A DNA stretch of 9,956 bases, from assembly GCA_020342025.1 (NCBI GenBank), contig CP070840.1, positions 1,761,610 through 1,771,565 of the forward strand, read 5' to 3'. Position 1 is the first letter of the stretch. Every line of letters begins with the position of its first letter. The position numbers were made by a program, and so were the translations under genes. The notes under the pieces are model-generated. The model ran no database searches. It was not told the origin of the DNA and saw nothing but the letters and a program-made list of their open reading frames with translations. Below, in pieces: positions 6,887 to 9,956 of this stretch. The stretch comes from Deltaproteobacteria bacterium. Its GTDB lineage: Bacteria > Desulfobacterota > DSM-4660 > Desulfatiglandales > HGW-15.

Positions 6887-6902
6887 TGTGCCCATATTCA
6901 CA
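6887..6902. promoter_or_regulatory. CRP/FNR-family-like operator at the dsrA start
   Basis: TGTGC-ccatat-TCACA (6887-6902) differs by one base from the symmetrical TGTGA-N6-TCACA core used by CRP/FNR-family regulators. HcpR, a member known in sulfate reducers, uses a similar TTGTGA-N6-TCACAA site. It begins just after the predicted -10 and covers the likely start point, a position usual for repression of that promoter. Confidence 0.45.
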
Positions 6903-7021
6903 AATAAAAGAAACTATAATATTTTCAGGGGCTTATCGTAACTTTCGGTCGTCATGGGACAAGGCCTTTTCGTCACATGAGAGGCCTACTTAGATGGCCA
7001 AGTGGTCTTTTGAGATTTTCA

Positions 7022-7058
7022 GGGAGGAGGTGAGTTGAAGCTTACAAGCGTTTGTTAG
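7022..7058 (+). other. Strong ribosome site plus seven-codon leader ORF (tentative)
   Basis: GGGAGGAGG (7022-7030) is an excellent Shine-Dalgarno sequence inside the dsrA leader, but it serves no long frame. A TTG at 7035 opens a frame of seven codons ending at TAG 7056-7058, giving Met-Lys-Leu-Thr-Ser-Val-Cys if used. It could be a leader peptide, a ribosome standby site or chance. Confidence 0.25.
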
Positions 7059-7100
7059 GGTTGCCCCTTGTATATTAGGATAACCTTTCATTTTCGAGAA

Positions 7101-7105
7101 GGAGG
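7101..7105 (+). promoter_or_regulatory. dsrA ribosome binding site, fixing the start at ATG 7114
   Basis: GGAGG lies 8 bp before ATG 7114 but only 2 bp before the alternative in-frame TTG at 7108. This spacing favours the ATG and a 473-residue DsrA. Confidence 0.85.
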
Positions 7106-7113
7106 CATTGATA

Positions 7114-8535
7114 ATGGCTTTTGAACCGAAAGAACCACAAAAAGAGATAAAGTACAAAGACCTAAGAATCTATTCTGACAAAGAGTTGAATAATTACACG
7201 GACGAGGAGCTCAAGAAATTCAAGATTAAACATAAGGTTCCCATGTGTGACGATTTGGAAAAGGGTCCGTGGCCAAGCTTTGTGGCCGACGCCAAGCGGG
7301 AGGCCCTTCACAGGAGGAAGCTGGGTCAAGATCGTTTGATGATCGAACAGGACGTTGTTGAAGACCTGCTTGGCCAGCTGGAGCTCTCCTTTGAACATGG
7401 TGAAACCCACTGGAAGCACGGTGGTATCGTCGGTGTCTTCGGTTATGGTGGTGGTGTTATTGGCCGATACTCCGACCTTCAGGACAAATTTCCCTCCATT
7501 GCTCATTTTCATACCCTGCGCGTGAATCAACCTGCCAGCAAGTTTTACAATACTGACTACTTGAGGACCCTGTGTGACCTATGGGAGTTCAGGGGCAGCG
7601 GCATGATGAATCTGCACGGCTCAACGGGCGACATCATCTTTTTGGGGACCTTCACTGAACAATTGGAGCCCATCTTCTTTGAGTTGGGCCATGTGCTTCA
7701 GCAAGATCTGGGTGGTTCAGGATCGAATTTGCGCACGCCTTCTTGCTGTCTTGGCAAGGCCCGATGTGAATGGTCCTGCTATGATACCCAGGATATGTGC
7801 TATGAACTGACCCACTATTACCAGGATGAGTTGCATCGCCCGCAGTTCCCCTATAAGTTCAAATTCAAATTTGACGGATGTCCCAACTGCTGCGTGGCCT
7901 CCATTGCCCGTGCTGACATGTCCTTCATTGGCACCTGGAAAGATAACATCCGAATCGATCAGAAGGCGGTAAAGGCCTATATTGGCGGTGAGATCGAACC
8001 TAACGCCGGTGCCCATAAAGGTAAAGACTGGGGCAAGTTCGACGTTCAAAAGGAGGTAATTGACCTCTGTCCGACCCAGTGTATGTGGATGGAGAATGGA
8101 AAGCTGATGATTGACGACAAGGAGTGCAACCGCTGCATGCATTGCATCAACGTCATGCCTCAGGCCCTATGGCCAGGTAAAGAAACCGGCGTGAGCATTC
8201 TGCTAGGAGCAAAGGCGCCCATTCTTGAAGGCGCCCAGATGGCTCTCCTGACTATTCCTTTCATAAAGGCCGAATCTCCGTATGAGAACATCAAAGAAAA
8301 AGTCATAGAACCGGTTTGGGACTGGTGGATGGAAGAGGGCAAGAACCGTGAGCGTCTAGGAGAACTGATTCAGCGGCAGGGTGTGTCAAAACTTCTGGAG
8401 GTTTTAGGCATACCAGCCATGCCGCAGGTAGTGAAAGAGCCACGCTCCAATCCCTACATCTTCTGGAAAGAGGAAGACGTACCCGGCGGATTCAAGAGAA
8501 CGATTGATGACTATCGAACGAGACACAAAAGATAG
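7114..8535 (+). CDS. dsrA: Dissimilatory sulfite reductase alpha subunit
   Basis: This 473-residue DsrA pairs with DsrB as the cytoplasmic alpha2-beta2 enzyme that reduces sulfite with siroheme. GETHWKHGGIVGVFGYGGGVIGRY (about 96-119) and GSGMMNLHGSTGDI (about 161-174) are hallmark segments. The siroheme-[4Fe-4S] cysteines are Cys212-X5-Cys218 and Cys256-X3-Cys260. The inserted ferredoxin domain uses Cys319, Cys338, Cys341 and Cys344 (CNRCMHCINVMP). The usual DsrA opening (KHKVPM, then LEKGPWPSF) begins only near residue 38, so there is a charged, Lys/Glu-rich N-terminal extension of about 36 residues compared with Desulfovibrio DsrA of about 437. Extra cysteines at 211 and 259 lie beside cluster ligands. 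dsrB follows after 23 bp. The C-terminal KEPRSNPYIFWKEEDVPGG is complete. Confidence 0.99.
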   Translation: MAFEPKEPQKEIKYKDLRIYSDKELNNYTDEELKKFKIKHKVPMCDDLEKGPWPSFVADAKREALHRRKLGQDRLMIEQDVVEDLLGQLELSFEHGETHWKHGGIVGVFGYGGGVIGRYSDLQDKFPSIAHFHTLRVNQPASKFYNTDYLRTLCDLWEFRGSGMMNLHGSTGDIIFLGTFTEQLEPIFFELGHVLQQDLGGSGSNLRTPSCCLGKARCEWSCYDTQDMCYELTHYYQDELHRPQFPYKFKFKFDGCPNCCVASIARADMSFIGTWKDNIRIDQKAVKAYIGGEIEPNAGAHKGKDWGKFDVQKEVIDLCPTQCMWMENGKLMIDDKECNRCMHCINVMPQALWPGKETGVSILLGAKAPILEGAQMALLTIPFIKAESPYENIKEKVIEPVWDWWMEEGKNRERLGELIQRQGVSKLLEVLGIPAMPQVVKEPRSNPYIFWKEEDVPGGFKRTIDDYRTRHKR

Positions 8536-8558
8536 CTAGAGAATAGGAGGAAAAAACC

Positions 8559-9740
8559 ATGGCATTATCTCAGGATAGATTGGGACGTTTTAACCCAAAC
8601 AAACCGATGGAAAACAGGGTCACAGACCTTGGCCCGAGGCACTTCTGGCAGTACTTTCCTCCCGTAATCCAGAAAAATTATGGGAAATGGAAATATCATG
8701 AGATCCTTGAACCTGGGGTCTTGGTTCATGTTTCGGAAACTGGAGATAAGGTGTTTACCGTCAGAGCGGGTGGATGCCGTTTTATGACCGTTGAGCACGT
8801 GCGGGAGTTGTGCGACATAGCAGACAAACATTGTGACGGTTACCTCAGATTTACCACCCGTAACAATATAGAATTTATGGTAGAGACACAGGATAAATTG
8901 GAGGCCCTTAAAAAGGACCTAATGAGTCGGAAACATGTCTCCGGAAGCTATAAATTCCCCATTGGGGGGACAGGTGCAGGGTTGACCAACATTGTCCACA
9001 CGCAGGGCTATATCCATTGCCATACACCGGCAACAGATGCCTCTGCCATGGTCAAAGCGGTCATGGATGAACTTTTTGATTACTTTGGGCAGATGACTTT
9101 TCCCGCCCAGGTCAGAATTTCCATGGCGTGCTGTCTGAACATGTGCGGCGCAGTCCACTGCTCCGACGTTGCCCTCTTGGGCTATCACAGGAAGCCACCT
9201 ATCGTAGACCATGAGGTTCTGGAAAATGTTTGCGAGATCCCCCTGGTCATTGCGGCCTGCCCCACGGCGGCCATTTCACCCGCCAAGACCGAAGCGGGTA
9301 AAAAGACGGTTAAGATCAAAGAGGAACGCTGCATGTTCTGTGGAAACTGCTACACCATGTGCATGGCCCTTCCTCTTACGGATAAAGAGGGCGATTGCGT
9401 GACCATCATGGCTGGCGGGAAGGTCTCCAACCGGATTTCTCCTCCCAAGTTCTCTAAAGTGGTCGTCCCGGGTGTCCCAAACAATCACCCACGCTATCCG
9501 GAAGTTTGTGAATCCGTGAAGAAGATCATCGAAGCCTATGTGGCCGATGCCAAGAAGTATGAGAGAATCGGTGATTGGGCGGAGAGGATCGGCTGGGAAA
9601 GGTTTTTCGAGAAAACCGGTCTACCCTTTACCGAGCACCTTATCGATGATTATCGCCTTGCCTATGATACCTACAGAACTTCCACCCTGTTCAAATACAG
9701 CGATGCGTCATGGGCCGTATCAAAGGCGGTTGGGGGCTAA
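8559..9740 (+). CDS. dsrB: Dissimilatory sulfite reductase beta subunit
   Basis: This 393-residue DsrB shares the sulfite reduction centre with Dsr[13 protein letters not shown] (about 67-78) and [14 protein letters not shown] (about 95-108) are typical of the beta subunit. Cys154 in [10 protein letters not shown], together with Cys191/Cys192 and Cys196 in [14 protein letters not shown], forms the catalytic siroheme-[4Fe-4S] site. The ferredoxin domain has Cys234 (AACPTAAI) and Cys258-X2-Cys261-X2-Cys264, with a further Cys268. The length is slightly above the roughly 381 of Desulfovibrio. AGGAGG (8545-8550) precedes the ATG by 8 bp. No key residue is missing, so the enzyme should be active. 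The neighbouring dsrD marks it as the reductive type rather than the oxidative type of sulfur oxidisers. Confidence 0.99.
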   Translation: MALSQDRLGRFNPNKPMENRVTDLGPRHFWQYFPPVIQKNYGKWKYHEILEPGVLVHVSETGDKVFTVRAGGCRFMTVEHVRELCDIADKHCDGYLRFTTRNNIEFMVETQDKLEALKKDLMSRKHVSGSYKFPIGGTGAGLTNIVHTQGYIHCHTPATDASAMVKAVMDELFDYFGQMTFPAQVRISMACCLNMCGAVHCSDVALLGYHRKPPIVDHEVLENVCEIPLVIAACPTAAISPAKTEAGKKTVKIKEERCMFCGNCYTMCMALPLTDKEGDCVTIMAGGKVSNRISPPKFSKVVVPGVPNNHPRYPEVCESVKKIIEAYVADAKKYERIGDWAERIGWERFFEKTGLPFTEHLIDDYRLAYDTYRTSTLFKYSDASWAVSKAVGG

Positions 9741-9777
9741 AGAGCCGCCAACACACATCAATTAAAGGAGCACTATT

Positions 9778-9956
9778 ATGGATACGGAAGACTTTAAAAA
9801 TGCGATCATCGAGTTTGCTGAGAACAGTAAGAAGACCAAGTTCTATTTCAGTGACATTGAAAAGGCCGTTAAGAAAGTTTTTCCCGATGCTAAGACAAGG
9901 GAGATCAAGAAGGCGGCAACTGCCCTGGTCAATGAAGAGATACTCATTTTCTTTTC
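9778..9956 (+). CDS. dsrD: DsrD, activator of sulfite reductase, 3'-truncated by window edge
   Basis: The first 59 codons of a small winged-helix protein (normally about 78 residues) are visible. They start MDTEDFKNAI and include KTKFYFSDIEKAV, FPDAKTREIKKAATAL and VNEEIL. These align well with Desulfovibrio DsrD, where the same KFYF, FPDMK-REVKK and TALVNDEVL blocks occur. DsrD is found with reductive-type dsrAB and is reported to bind and stimulate DsrAB allosterically rather than to bind DNA. AAGGAG (9765-9770) lies 7 bp before the ATG, and the gene is 37 bp after dsrB, so it belongs to the dsrABD transcript. Confidence 0.95.
   Translation, partial: MDTEDFKNAIIEFAENSKKTKFYFSDIEKAVKKVFPDAKTREIKKAATALVNEEILIFF

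Noticed and set aside
7162..8342. Several long minus-strand frames antisense to dsrA
   Set aside because: They are shadows of the codon bias in a firmly identified dsrA and have no family motifs or ribosome sites.

Overview
The window reads as chromosomal DNA of an anaerobic, sulfite/sulfate-reducing bacterium of the Desulfobacterota (former Deltaproteobacteria) type. The basis is a dissimilatory sulfite reductase locus (dsrA, dsrB, dsrD, dsrC and a dsrN-type amidase) in which dsrD marks the reductive kind of pathway. It sits beside a leucine biosynthesis cluster of the 'archaeal-type' split isopropylmalate isomerase. I cannot name the genus from sequence alone.

Layout, left to right. (1) 1-2449, plus strand: the 3' part of leuC (cut by the window edge), leuD, then a leuB-like dehydrogenase after a 126-bp gap holding a hairpin. 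(2) 2450-2773: a non-coding stretch dominated by a nested inverted repeat. (3) 2774-4339, plus strand: a class I methyltransferase-like protein and a nitrilase-superfamily hydrolase, 15 bp apart, of unknown substrate. (4) 4340-4813: a non-coding convergent region with short hairpins, an AT-rich palindromic repeat and a strong terminator that can act in both directions. (5) 4814-6659, minus strand: dsrN (CbiA-like) followed by dsrC. dsrC has its own near-consensus promoter, whose -35 box overlaps the dsrN stop codon. (6) 6660-7113: the divergent regulatory region between dsrN and dsrA. It holds a promoter, a CRP/FNR-like palindrome over the likely transcription start and a leader of over 200 nt. 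(7) 7114-end, plus strand: dsrA, dsrB and the start of dsrD, closely spaced, each with a strong Shine-Dalgarno sequence.

How the genes work together. DsrAB reduces sulfite at a siroheme-[4Fe-4S] centre, and DsrC carries the sulfur on two C-terminal cysteines as a trisulfide. DsrD stimulates DsrAB, and DsrN most likely amidates siroheme to give the siroamide cofactor. LeuCD isomerises isopropylmalate and the LeuB-like enzyme oxidises it; its cofactor-site residues look like those of NADP-dependent isocitrate dehydrogenase rather than classical LeuB.

No wholly new multi-gene system is evident. The points most worth a second look are the split dsr layout with dsrN-dsrC divergent from dsrABD, the architecture of the dsrA promoter and leader, the N-terminal extension of DsrA, the LeuB cofactor signature, and the two intergenic inverted-repeat elements.
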